Assembly (NCBI GenBank): GCA_015259235.1
Contig: JABZGM010000005.1
Location: forward strand, 1-23,339
Direction: 5' to 3'
Origin: Alloprevotella sp.
GTDB taxonomy: Bacteria > Bacteroidota > Bacteroidia > Bacteroidales > Bacteroidaceae
DNA length: 23,339 nucleotides
The notes beneath the pieces were generated by a model. The model was not told the origin of the DNA. It worked only from the letters and a program-made list of their open reading frames with translations, and did not search any database. The stretch's first letter is position 1; every line of letters starts with the position of its first letter. Both the position numbers and the translations under genes were made by a program. Positions 14,511 to 22,231 of this stretch are shown here, one piece after another.

Positions 14511-14539
14511 CTTGCAATACATAAAAAATTGTACCTTTG
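14511..14539 (+). promoter_or_regulatory. Promoter of the nuo operon
   Basis: TACCTTTG (14532-14539) is an exact TAnnTTTG -7 box. CTTG at 14511-14514 is a candidate -33 element at a slightly short 17-nt spacing. This is the only good promoter I see before nuoA, and it implies an untranslated leader of about 265 nt. Confidence 0.55.
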
Positions 14540-14810
14540 CAGTTACGTAAGACGATGAATCGTGAACATAGTCACCAATCTAAATCATTGGCATAACATG
14601 TTTTCCTTTGAGAATCAGTGTATAAAGCACGAGAAATCGGACTGTTCTCTCTCTGTTTCTTGAAGCGCACGCCAATATTTTGGGCGTGCTTGAATCGTTT
14701 GTGGACGCTTGTTCATCCCTTCCTTTCTCACCTTGATAGGGTGATAGCGACTGACAGGTCGAAAGATTAGACACTAAAAAATAACAATTTAAATATCTCC
14801 ACTTAGCACA

Positions 14811-15161
14811 ATGAACTTTACCCTTTTTGTCACAGCGTTGCTGACGGGTCTAGGGTTTGTAGGTCTCGTGTCGGTGCTCGTAAAACTATTGGCACCTCGC
14901 AGCTACAATCCTCAAAAAGAAGATCCCTTTGAGTGCGGTATTCCCACTCGCGGACGCTCGTGGATGCAATTTCGTGTAGGCTACTACCTCTTTGCCATCC
15001 TCTTCCTCATGTTCGATGTGGAGACCATGTTCCTCTTCCCATGGGCTGTCGTGATGCGTACGCTCGGTCCTGCGGCATTGTTGAGCATTGGTTTCTTCTT
15101 GTTTATCTTAGTTCTGGGACTCGCTTATGCCTGGAAGAAAGGAGCGTTGGAATGGCAGTAA
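14811..15161 (+). CDS. nuoA: Complex I subunit NuoA
   Basis: A small inner-membrane subunit (116 residues, three membrane helices) of the proton-pumping quinone reductase. The conserved cytoplasmic loop PFECGIPTRGRSWMQFRVGYYLFAILFLMFDVETMFLFPW (39-78) is typical, including the conserved FECG cysteine region and the acidic FDVE. It sits beside NuoH at the quinone-site junction. The start at 14811 gives the expected length; the stop overlaps the nuoB start. It is the first gene of the operon, behind a long leader. Confidence 0.96.
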   Translation: MNFTLFVTALLTGLGFVGLVSVLVKLLAPRSYNPQKEDPFECGIPTRGRSWMQFRVGYYLFAILFLMFDVETMFLFPWAVVMRTLGPAALLSIGFFLFILVLGLAYAWKKGALEWQ

Positions 15162-15790
15162 TCAAACGACCCGAAATAAACAATATCCCCTACGAAGAGT
15201 TTCAAGACAATGAAACGCTCGAAAAACTCGTGCAAGAATTGAACGAGAATGGAGTAGGGGTGATGGTGGGACAGCTAGACAAGCTCATCGACTGGGGACG
15301 CAGTAATTCTTTGTGGCCCTTGACCTTTGCTACTAGCTGCTGCGGTATCGAATTTATGGCTGTGGCTGCTGCGCGCTACGACATGGCACGTTTCGGATTT
15401 GAAATCACGCGTAACAGTCCGCGTCAAGCCGACGTGATTTTGGTGAATGGTACGATTACCACCAAAATGGCGCCTGTGTTGAAGCGTTTGTACAACCAAA
15501 TGCCTGATCCCAAATATGTGGTGGCTATTGGTGGATGTGCCATCTCGGGTGGTCCTTTCACCAAGAGTTACCACGTGGTGAAGGGTGTGGACAAGGTGAT
15601 TCCTGTGGACGTGTTTGTGCCAGGATGTCCTCCACGTCCCGAAGCCTTCTTGTATGGCATGATGCAATTGCAGCGCAAAGTGCGTGTGGAAAACTTCTTT
15701 GGCACGGTGAACCGCAAAGAAGAAGACCCCTACAAGAACGAGATGCAACAAGAATATAAAGAACTGCTTAACGAACAGGAGGAAGCATAA
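15152..15790 (+). CDS. nuoB: Complex I subunit NuoB (iron-sulfur cluster N2)
   Basis: A 212-residue peripheral-arm subunit that carries the terminal 4Fe-4S cluster N2, which passes electrons to quinone. The four ligand cysteines are C63 and C64 (TSCCGIEFMA), C129 (AIGGCA) and C159 (VPGCPPRP). The ATG at 15152 is chosen because it gives the normal N-terminus (MAVIKRPEINNIPYEEF) and overlaps the end of nuoA by 10 nt, a sign of translational coupling. The frame itself is open further upstream, to 14933, but that part is nuoA read in another frame. An acidic and lysine-rich C-terminal tail follows the fold. Confidence 0.96.
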   Translation: MAVIKRPEINNIPYEEFQDNETLEKLVQELNENGVGVMVGQLDKLIDWGRSNSLWPLTFATSCCGIEFMAVAAARYDMARFGFEITRNSPRQADVILVNGTITTKMAPVLKRLYNQMPDPKYVVAIGGCAISGGPFTKSYHVVKGVDKVIPVDVFVPGCPPRPEAFLYGMMQLQRKVRVENFFGTVNRKEEDPYKNEMQQEYKELLNEQEEA

Positions 15791-17721
15791 TGGAAGAAAA
15801 AGAACAATTGACGCCTCAAACGGAAAATACCGCCGCGGAAGTTGCTCAAAGCACTTCTGAAACTGCTGCTCCTGCTGCGGAAGCAACTCAAGTGGCAGAA
15901 GTTAGTGCTGAAAAGGCAGCTCCTGCTGAAAAGGCTACTCCTGCTGCGGAAGCTCCTAAGGCAGAGGTTAGTGCCGAAAAGGCAGCTCCTGCTGAAAAGG
16001 CTACACCAGCTACAGAAGCACCCAATACTGAAGCACCCAAGGCAGAAGCACCTAAACCTGCTACGCCACGTCCTGCAGCGGCACCACGTCCTGCAGCGGC
16101 ACCACGTCCAGCGGCGGCACCACGTCCAGCGGCGAAACCTGCTGCACCTGCGAAAAATGAGGTGAAAGCAGAAGTTGTCGATGCTAAGGAACTGCACAGC
16201 ACTTTGGCAAAACTCAAAGAAGAAGGTTACATTTTCCTAGAAAACCTCACCGGTGTGGACTGGGGAGAAGAAGGAATGGGTGTGGTTTACAGCCTTTCTC
16301 ACGGAGAAACCTTTGAAATGAAGCACGTTAAGGCTGTGGCAGAGAATAAGGAAGAACCTTATCTCGACACAGTTTGCGATCTTTGGGATATTGCCAATTT
16401 CTACGAACGTGAAGTTTACGACTTCTACGGCATCAAATTTTTGAACCACCCCGATATGCGACGCATCTTCTTGCGCGAAGACTGGGTGGGACATCCTTTC
16501 CGCAAGGACGACAAACCTGAAGAACACAACGAAGAAATCGCTGTTGGCGACGAACCAATCTCTGATCTGGCAGTGTGCTACACCCTCAATCAAGATGGTT
16601 CGCTCAATAAAACCGAAACTCCTCTCTTTGAGGAAGATGATTATGTCATCAACCTCGGTCCTCAACACCCCTCAACACACGGTGTGTTGCACTTCCGCAC
16701 GCGCATTGACGGTGAAACGATTACGAAAATCGATCCACACCTCGGCTATATTCACCGCGGTATTGAGAAAATCAGTGAAGAACTGACTTATCCTCAGACG
16801 CTTGCGCTCACCGACCGTATGGACTACCTCGGTGCGATGCAAAACCGCCACGCTCTTTGCGCTTGTATAGAACAGGCTATGGGAGTGGAAGTGAGCGATC
16901 GCGTGCAAGTGATTCGTACTATCATGGACGAGTTGCAACGTATCGACTCTCACTTGCTCTTCTTCTCTTGCTTGTGCCAAGACATGGGTGCGACAACGGC
17001 GTTCCTTTATGGATTCCGCGACCGCGAACTCATTCTCGACATCTTTGAAGAAACTTGCGGTGGTCGTTTGATTCTCAACTACAACATGATTGGTGGTTTG
17101 GCTTACGACATTCACCCCAACTTCCAAAAGCGCGTGAAGGAATTCATCGTGACGATGCGCAAGAATCTCAAAGAGTACGACGATATATTCACGGGCAATG
17201 TGATTTTCCAAACACGTGCGAAGGGTGTAGGTATCATCACCAAGGAGCAAGCCATTTCGTTTGGTTGCACCGGCGGTACGGGTCGTGCCTCTGGTTGGAG
17301 CAACGACTTGCGTAAGCACCGTCCTTATGCCGCTTATGATCGTGTAGAGTTCAATGAAGTGGTGCGTACCGAAGGCGACAGCTTTGCGCGTTATATGATT
17401 CGTCTCGATGAGATTCGCGAATCGCTCCACATCATCGAACAACTGATTGACAACATTCCTGAGGGTAACTTCGCAGAGAAGATGAAGCCCGTGATAAAAG
17501 TGCCGGCAGGTAGCTACTATTCAGCCGTTGAGGGTAGCCGTGGTATCTTGGGTGTTTATCTCGAGAGCCGTGGTGATAAATTCCCTTATCGCTTGCACTA
17601 TCGCGCCACAGGTTTGCCTCTCGTGGCAGTGATGGACACGGCATGTCGTGGCAATATGATTGCCGACTTGATTACTATCGGTGGAACCATCGACTATGTA
17701 GTGCCCGATATCGACCGATAA
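15790..17721 (+). CDS. nuoCD: Fused complex I subunit NuoCD with an Ala/Pro-rich N-terminal extension
   Basis: A 643-residue fusion of NuoC and NuoD; the ATG overlaps the nuoB stop by one base. Residues 1-125 are low complexity, rich in Ala, Pro, Lys and Glu. They include a 22-residue unit repeated twice (36-57 and 58-79, beginning AEVSAEKAAPAEKATP) and nearly four PRPAAA units (93-116). The NuoC domain runs from about 127 (AEVVDAKEL, TGVDWG, YEREVYDFYGIKF, WVGHPFRKD). NuoD begins near 284 with VINLGPQHPSTHGVLHF. H297 and Y346 match the quinone-site His38 and Tyr87 of Thermus Nqo4. No methionine occurs between residue 1 and the NuoC fold, so the extension is probably translated. The fusion is common; the tail is not typical. 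Confidence 0.95.
   Translation: MEEKEQLTPQTENTAAEVAQSTSETAAPAAEATQVAEVSAEKAAPAEKATPAAEAPKAEVSAEKAAPAEKATPATEAPNTEAPKAEAPKPATPRPAAAPRPAAAPRPAAAPRPAAKPAAPAKNEVKAEVVDAKELHSTLAKLKEEGYIFLENLTGVDWGEEGMGVVYSLSHGETFEMKHVKAVAENKEEPYLDTVCDLWDIANFYEREVYDFYGIKFLNHPDMRRIFLREDWVGHPFRKDDKPEEHNEEIAVGDEPISDLAVCYTLNQDGSLNKTETPLFEEDDYVINLGPQHPSTHGVLHFRTRIDGETITKIDPHLGYIHRGIEKISEELTYPQTLALTDRMDYLGAMQNRHALCACIEQAMGVEVSDRVQVIRTIMDELQRIDSHLLFFSCLCQDMGATTAFLYGFRDRELILDIFEETCGGRLILNYNMIGGLAYDIHPNFQKRVKEFIVTMRKNLKEYDDIFTGNVIFQTRAKGVGIITKEQAISFGCTGGTGRASGWSNDLRKHRPYAAYDRVEFNEVVRTEGDSFARYMIRLDEIRESLHIIEQLIDNIPEGNFAEKMKPVIKVPAGSYYSAVEGSRGILGVYLESRGDKFPYRLHYRATGLPLVAVMDTACRGNMIADLITIGGTIDYVVPDIDR
15895..16026 (+). repeat. 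66-bp tandem repeat within nuoCD (2 copies)
   Basis: Two adjacent 66-bp units (15895-15960, 15961-16026) encode 22-residue blocks that match at 20 of 22 positions. DNA differences are mostly at third codon positions, so the repeat is not a very recent exact duplication. It is part of the disordered NuoCD tail. Confidence 0.85.
16066..16137 (+). repeat. 18-bp tandem repeat within nuoCD (four copies, last imperfect)
   Basis: Four 18-bp units encode PRPAAA, PRPAAA, PRPAAA and PRPAAK. The first two copies share the same CCACGTCCTGCAGCG start, and the others differ by silent changes. Such units are prone to slippage, so copy number may vary between strains. Confidence 0.85.
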
Positions 17722-17763
17722 TGCGAATTTCTCTCAAGGATTAACCCAATAACAAAACATATT

Positions 17764-18843
17764 ATGTTTGATTTTTCTGTCGTGACGACTTGGCTGCACA
17801 GCTTGCTCTCTGGATGGATGGGAGACAGCTTGGCAATCTTGGTGGAATGCGTGCTGGTAGCTTTGGTTATCATCACCATCTACGCCATCTTCGCCATCAT
17901 CATGATTTACGCAGAGCGTAAAGTCTGCGCAGCTTTCCAGTGCCGCATCGGTCCTGACCGTGTGGGTAAGTGGGGCTTGTTGCAGGTGATTAGCGACGTG
18001 CTCAAGATGATGACCAAAGAAGTCATCAATTTCCGTAAAACTGACCAGTTCTTGCACCGCATCGCGCCTTTCCTCGTGGTGACGGCTTCTATGGTCACCT
18101 TCGCTTGTTTGCCTTGGAACAAAGGCGCGCAAATCATTGATTTCAATGTGGGCGTGTTCTTCTTCCTGGCTGTGGGTAGTGTGGGTGTAGTGGGCATTTT
18201 GCTCGCTGGTTGGTCTTCCAACAACAAGTTTGCGCTTGTCGGTTCGATGCGTGCTGGTGCACAAATCATTTCCTATGAACTCTCCATCGGTTTGGTCATG
18301 CTCAGCATGATTTGCCTCACTGGAACCATGAGTTTCTCTGAAATTTGCCAACAACAAGCCGAATTGGGCTGGAATATTTTCCGTGGTCACATCGTAGCAA
18401 TTCCTGCTTTTGTGATTTATCTCATTGCTGGTAATGCTGAATGTAACCGTGGACCTTTCGACTTGCCTGAAAGTGAAAGTGAATTGACCGCAGGTTACCA
18501 CACCGAATATTCTGGTATGGACTTCGGTTTCTACTATCTCGCCGAATACCTCAACATCGTCATCTGCGCGGGTATGGCAGCTACCATGTTCTTGGGTGGT
18601 TGGGCTCCCCTCGTAGTGCCAGGTTTGGACGGATTCAACGAAGTGATGGCTTACATCCCTGGCTTTGTATGGTTCATCGGTAAAACATTCTTCGTCGTAG
18701 CTTTGTTGCTCTGGATCCGCTGGACATTCCCTCGTTTGCGTGTTGACCAAATATTGCGCCTAGAGTGGAAGTATTTGATGCCTATTTCAATGGTGCTCCT
18801 CGTGTTGATGGCAGTACTCGTTAGTTTCGGTTTGACTTTCTAA
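17764..18843 (+). CDS. nuoH: Complex I subunit NuoH
   Basis: An inner-membrane subunit of 359 residues (about eight helices) that forms the floor of the quinone chamber and links redox chemistry to proton pumping. The signature AERKVCAAFQCRIGPDRVGKWGLLQ starts at residue 50 (E51). The second signature, around residues 223-245, reads NAECNRGPFDLPESESELTAGYHTEYSG. It lies 42 nt after nuoCD with nothing between, so nuoE, nuoF and nuoG are absent from the position they occupy in E. coli. The C-terminal WIRWTFPRLRVDQILRLEWKYLMP is also typical. Confidence 0.97.
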   Translation: MFDFSVVTTWLHSLLSGWMGDSLAILVECVLVALVIITIYAIFAIIMIYAERKVCAAFQCRIGPDRVGKWGLLQVISDVLKMMTKEVINFRKTDQFLHRIAPFLVVTASMVTFACLPWNKGAQIIDFNVGVFFFLAVGSVGVVGILLAGWSSNNKFALVGSMRAGAQIISYELSIGLVMLSMICLTGTMSFSEICQQQAELGWNIFRGHIVAIPAFVIYLIAGNAECNRGPFDLPESESELTAGYHTEYSGMDFGFYYLAEYLNIVICAGMAATMFLGGWAPLVVPGLDGFNEVMAYIPGFVWFIGKTFFVVALLLWIRWTFPRLRVDQILRLEWKYLMPISMVLLVLMAVLVSFGLTF

Positions 18844-18867
18844 TCTCACCTCCAAATAGATATAACA

Positions 18868-19338
18868 ATGGAAAATCAAAATTATTTCTCTGGACTTGTA
18901 GGAGGTGTGAAGAGCTTGCTCACGGGAATGAAAACCACGATGCGCGAGTTCTGGACGCCTAAAATCACAGAGCGTTACCCCGAAAACCGCAAAGAAAACA
19001 AAATGTTCGAGCGTTTTCGTGGACAACTCATCCTTCCGCACAATGAACTCAACCAACACAAGTGCGTTGGTTGTGGAGTTTGTCAAAATGTATGTCCTAA
19101 TGATACCATCATCATCGAAACAGAGATGCAGGAGGATCCTGAAACAGGACGTAAGAAAAAGGTGCTGCTCAATCATATCTACGACCACGGTCGCTGTATG
19201 TATTGCATGCTCTGCGTGACGAACTGTCCGCATGGTGCTTTGGATTTTGACAATGAATTTGAATATGCTGTTTTCGATAGAACCAAATTGGTGAAGCATT
19301 TGAATCACCCAGGTTCGGTGGTGCAGCCTAAAAAGTAA
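18868..19338 (+). CDS. nuoI: Complex I subunit NuoI (two 4Fe-4S clusters)
   Basis: A 156-residue ferredoxin-like subunit at the base of the peripheral arm, carrying clusters N6a and N6b. The ligand sets are C66, C69, C72 and C76 (KCVGCGVCQNVCP), and C110, C113, C116 and C120 (RCMYCMLCVTNCP). The last cysteine of each set serves the other cluster, as in classic 2[4Fe-4S] ferredoxins. The N-terminal helix region lies on the membrane next to NuoH. In a complex lacking the NADH module, NuoI and NuoCD would be the exposed electron-entry surface (an inference). It starts 24 nt after nuoH. Confidence 0.97.
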   Translation: MENQNYFSGLVGGVKSLLTGMKTTMREFWTPKITERYPENRKENKMFERFRGQLILPHNELNQHKCVGCGVCQNVCPNDTIIIETEMQEDPETGRKKKVLLNHIYDHGRCMYCMLCVTNCPHGALDFDNEFEYAVFDRTKLVKHLNHPGSVVQPKK

Positions 19339-19356
19339 TCTAATAAACTCAGCAAA

Positions 19357-19872
19357 ATGAACGCATACAATATTATGTTTGTGGTGCTTGCCGTGCTGAT
19401 CCTCTGCTCTTCCATCGCAACGGTGGTGACCAAGAGCATCATTCGCGCAGCCACTTATCTGCTGTTTGTGCTGCTTGGCACTGCTGGATTGTACTTCCTG
19501 CTGGGCTACACCTTCCTTGGTTCGGTGCAAATCATGGTTTACGCAGGAGGCATCATCGTGCTCTACGTGTTCTCCATTTTGCTCACCAGTGGACAGCAAG
19601 AACAGCTCACCAAAGTAGGACGCTGCAAAACGCTTAGTGCACTCGTGCTCAGTCTTGTTGGCTTAGCCGTGGTGGGTGGCATCTTTTGGACACATGGTTT
19701 TGGTCAAGTGTTCTTGCCCGCACCCTCAGAAGGCGCAGTACCTTCTATGAGCGACATCGGGGTCAAGATGATTTCAGGTGATAAAGGCGGTTTCCTACTT
19801 CCTTTTGAAGCTGTTTCAGTGTTACTCCTCGCTTGCATCGTGGCTGGTCTTGTCATTGCGCGTAAGCGATAA
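19357..19872 (+). CDS. nuoJ: Complex I subunit NuoJ
   Basis: An inner-membrane subunit of 171 residues with about five helices. The conserved third helix reads FLGSVQIMVYAGGIIVLYVFSILL (about 54-77) and includes the Tyr and Gly-Gly that form the pi-bulge region involved in coupling. A soluble loop (about 115-140) precedes the last helix. It is in the operon, 18 nt after nuoI and 44 nt before nuoK. Confidence 0.95.
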   Translation: MNAYNIMFVVLAVLILCSSIATVVTKSIIRAATYLLFVLLGTAGLYFLLGYTFLGSVQIMVYAGGIIVLYVFSILLTSGQQEQLTKVGRCKTLSALVLSLVGLAVVGGIFWTHGFGQVFLPAPSEGAVPSMSDIGVKMISGDKGGFLLPFEAVSVLLLACIVAGLVIARKR

Positions 19873-19916
19873 CTTCAACATTCAGCAATAACCCTCTACA
19901 TTCAGAACAAAACATT

Positions 19917-20225
19917 ATGATCCCTATCGAATGTCTTCTAGCCGTATCGGCTGTTATGCTGTTTGCTGGCATCTATGGTTTCCTCACGCGTAAGAGTACA
20001 TTGGCGATTTTGCTCAGCATCGAGTTGATGCTCAATGCTGCCGACCTCAACTTTGCGGTCTTCAATCGCCTGTTGTTCCCTGGTGGACACGAAGGTCTCT
20101 TCTTTTCCATCTTTGCGATTGCCATTGCCGCAGCAGAAAGTGCCATCGCCATTGCCATTATGATCAACATCTATCGTCATCTCAACAATCTCTCTGTGGA
20201 TCAGTTGAAGAAGATGAAGTGGTAA
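19917..20225 (+). CDS. nuoK: Complex I subunit NuoK
   Basis: A 102-residue, three-helix inner-membrane subunit homologous to MrpC. The two membrane glutamates important for proton transfer are present at E36 (LLSIELMLNAADLNF) and E74 (AAAESAIAIAI). The length is standard (about 100). It lies directly upstream of nuoL with a 22-nt gap. Confidence 0.96.
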   Translation: MIPIECLLAVSAVMLFAGIYGFLTRKSTLAILLSIELMLNAADLNFAVFNRLLFPGGHEGLFFSIFAIAIAAAESAIAIAIMINIYRHLNNLSVDQLKKMKW

Positions 20226-20247
20226 CGACTCAAAGCAAATATAAACA

Positions 20248-22221
20248 ATGGATTTTACTATCTTTATCCTCCTACTTCCTCTCCTCTCCTTCCTCTTGAT
20301 TGGTGTGGTAGATCTCGACATCACCAAGACTGGTAAGGTGTGGAGTCATAAAGCAGCAGGACTTATCGGTACCATTTCTTTGGCTTTGGTGACGATATTG
20401 TCTTACACAACGGCTTATCAGTATTTCTTTGCTACTGAACGCCTGGCTGACGGCACTTTCCCAACGATTGTGCCTTTCAACTTCACTTGGTTGCCTTTGG
20501 GTAGCTTGCACTTCGACCTTGGTGTGCTCCTCGATCCCATCTCTGTGATGATGCTCGTGGTCATCTCCACTGTGTCGTTGATGGTGCATCTCTACTCCTT
20601 CGGCTATATGCACGGTGAGCGTGGTTTCCAACGCTACTATGCCTATTTGAGCCTCTTCACCATGTCAATGCTTGGCTTGGTGTTGGCAACCAACATCTTC
20701 CAAATGTACCTTTTCTGGGAATTGGTGGGTGTGTCTTCTTATCTCCTCATCGGTTTCTACTACACTAGTCCTGCTGCTATCGCAGCGTCCAAGAAAGCCT
20801 TTATCGTCACTCGCTTTGCCGATATGTTTTTCTTGGTGGGTATCCTCATCTTTGGATATTTTGCACACACGTTCAACTTTGACTTCGGTGCGCACATCCA
20901 ATATGGTGCTGGAGCCGCAACCTTCCTTCCAGTTGCCATCAGCAAGGAAGTTGCCGCTGCTGGTTTCCTCATTCCCACTGCGTTGGTGTTGATGTTCATC
21001 GGTGGTGCAGGTAAGAGTGCCATGTTCCCCCTCCACATCTGGTTGCCCGATGCGATGGAAGGTCCCACTCCTGTGTCAGCTTTGATTCACGCTGCTACCA
21101 TGGTTGTGGCAGGTGTCATTCAGATTGCGCGCATGTTCCCCATGTGGATGGAATATGCTCCCTCCTCACTCAGCATTGTAGTTTGGGTAGGTGCCATCAC
21201 CGCTTTCTATGCGGCTGCAGTGGCTTGCGCACAAAGCGACATCAAGCGCGTACTTGCGTTCTCTACGATTTCACAAATCGCCTTTATGGTGGTGGCACTT
21301 GGTGCTAGCCTTCCAGGTCACGAAGGAGCTTTGATTGATAATCACGCTTCCCTCGGATACATGGCAGGTTTGTTCCATCTCTTCACCCACGCCATGTTTA
21401 AGGCTTGCCTCTTCTTGGGTGCAGGTTGCATCATTCACGCAGTTCACAGCAACGAAATGAGCAAAATGGGTGGTTTGCGCAAATATATGCCCATCACCCA
21501 CATCACCTTCCTCATCAGTTGCTTAGCTATCGCAGGTATTCCCGGTCTTTCTGGTTTCTTCTCCAAAGATGAAATCATCACCGCTTGCTTCCACTACAGT
21601 CCTGTGTTGGGATGGTGGATGACGATGGTAGCTGCCATGACTGCCTTCTACATGTTCCGTCTTTACTACGGCATTTTCTGGGGACAAGACAATAGTGAGC
21701 AATACGCGCATCACACTCCCCATGAATCCCCTTGGACAATGACGCTCCCGCTCATCATTTTGAGTGTAATCACACTTGGTGCAGGTTGGATGCCTTTCGG
21801 TCATTTCATCTCTGCAGCAGGCACAGCTTACGATATCCATCTCGACAGCAGCATTGCTATCACTAGCAGTGTGATTGCAGTGTTGAGCATTGCCCTTGCC
21901 ACATATATATATGCTGGTAAGAAACAACCCATTGCAGAAAAGATGCAAGCCGCTTTGCCAAATCTCCATCAATGGGCTTACAAACGCTTCTATATGGATG
22001 AAGTCTACCAATTTGTGACTCATCGCATCATCTTCCGTTACATTTCTCGTCCCATTGCCTGGTTCGATCGCCACATCATTGATGGCTTCTTCGACTTCTT
22101 GGCTTGGGGCACGCAGCGTCTCTCACTCTGCATCCGAGGCTTGCAAAACGGAAGTGTGCAAACCTATGCGTTTGTCTTCCTCCTCGGCACTTTGGTGCTC
22201 TTACTCATCATGATACTCTAA
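20248..22221 (+). CDS. nuoL: Complex I subunit NuoL
   Basis: The distal antiporter-like proton-pumping subunit, 657 residues, with 14 core membrane helices plus the long lateral helix and a final membrane helix. Key residues are E158 (FWELVGVSSYLLIGFYY, helix 5), K256 (GAGKSAMFPLHIWLPDAMEGPTPVSALIHAATMVVAGV, helix 7), and further lysine and histidine positions in the second half (for example HAMFKACLFLGAG). The C-terminal part (about 570-657) contains the amphipathic lateral helix. The length is slightly above E. coli NuoL (613). The stop is followed after 10 nt by nuoM. Confidence 0.97.
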   Translation: MDFTIFILLLPLLSFLLIGVVDLDITKTGKVWSHKAAGLIGTISLALVTILSYTTAYQYFFATERLADGTFPTIVPFNFTWLPLGSLHFDLGVLLDPISVMMLVVISTVSLMVHLYSFGYMHGERGFQRYYAYLSLFTMSMLGLVLATNIFQMYLFWELVGVSSYLLIGFYYTSPAAIAASKKAFIVTRFADMFFLVGILIFGYFAHTFNFDFGAHIQYGAGAATFLPVAISKEVAAAGFLIPTALVLMFIGGAGKSAMFPLHIWLPDAMEGPTPVSALIHAATMVVAGVIQIARMFPMWMEYAPSSLSIVVWVGAITAFYAAAVACAQSDIKRVLAFSTISQIAFMVVALGASLPGHEGALIDNHASLGYMAGLFHLFTHAMFKACLFLGAGCIIHAVHSNEMSKMGGLRKYMPITHITFLISCLAIAGIPGLSGFFSKDEIITACFHYSPVLGWWMTMVAAMTAFYMFRLYYGIFWGQDNSEQYAHHTPHESPWTMTLPLIILSVITLGAGWMPFGHFISAAGTAYDIHLDSSIAITSSVIAVLSIALATYIYAGKKQPIAEKMQAALPNLHQWAYKRFYMDEVYQFVTHRIIFRYISRPIAWFDRHIIDGFFDFLAWGTQRLSLCIRGLQNGSVQTYAFVFLLGTLVLLLIMIL

Positions 22222-22231
22222 CATCACGACT

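Larger units (their letters stand above)
14356..14810. other. 455-bp region between the barrel gene and nuoA; includes a long nuo leader
   Basis: No credible gene lies here. It holds the terminator-like hairpin at 14389-14426, a promoter at 14511-14539, and then about 265 nt of predicted untranslated leader. The leader contains a 7-bp hairpin GCACGCC/GGCGTGC (14667-14673 with 14683-14689), a small TCACC/GGTGA hairpin just after it (about 14738-14754), and a CCAAT/ATTGG pair near 14576-14592. I do not recognise a known riboswitch. Confidence 0.55.

Noticed and set aside
14580..14774. 64-codon minus-strand frame in the nuo leader
   Set aside because: No promoter, no domain, low-information composition, and it lies opposite the predicted leader. 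Not supportable as a gene.
14933..15151. Upstream extension of nuoB to 14933
   Set aside because: This part is nuoA read in a shifted frame. The ATG at 15152 gives the normal NuoB N-terminus and a typical short overlap.
15842..16165. 107-codon Leu/Lys/His-rich plus-strand frame inside nuoCD
   Set aside because: It is the same repetitive DNA read in another frame. The composition is an artefact of the Ala/Pro/Lys repeats, and the nuoCD frame is continuous through it.
17734..18750. 338-codon open frame on the minus strand opposite nuoH
   Set aside because: It is His/Glu/Gln-rich, overlaps a clearly real nuoH on the other strand and shows no domain. It is an antisense shadow of membrane-protein codon use.
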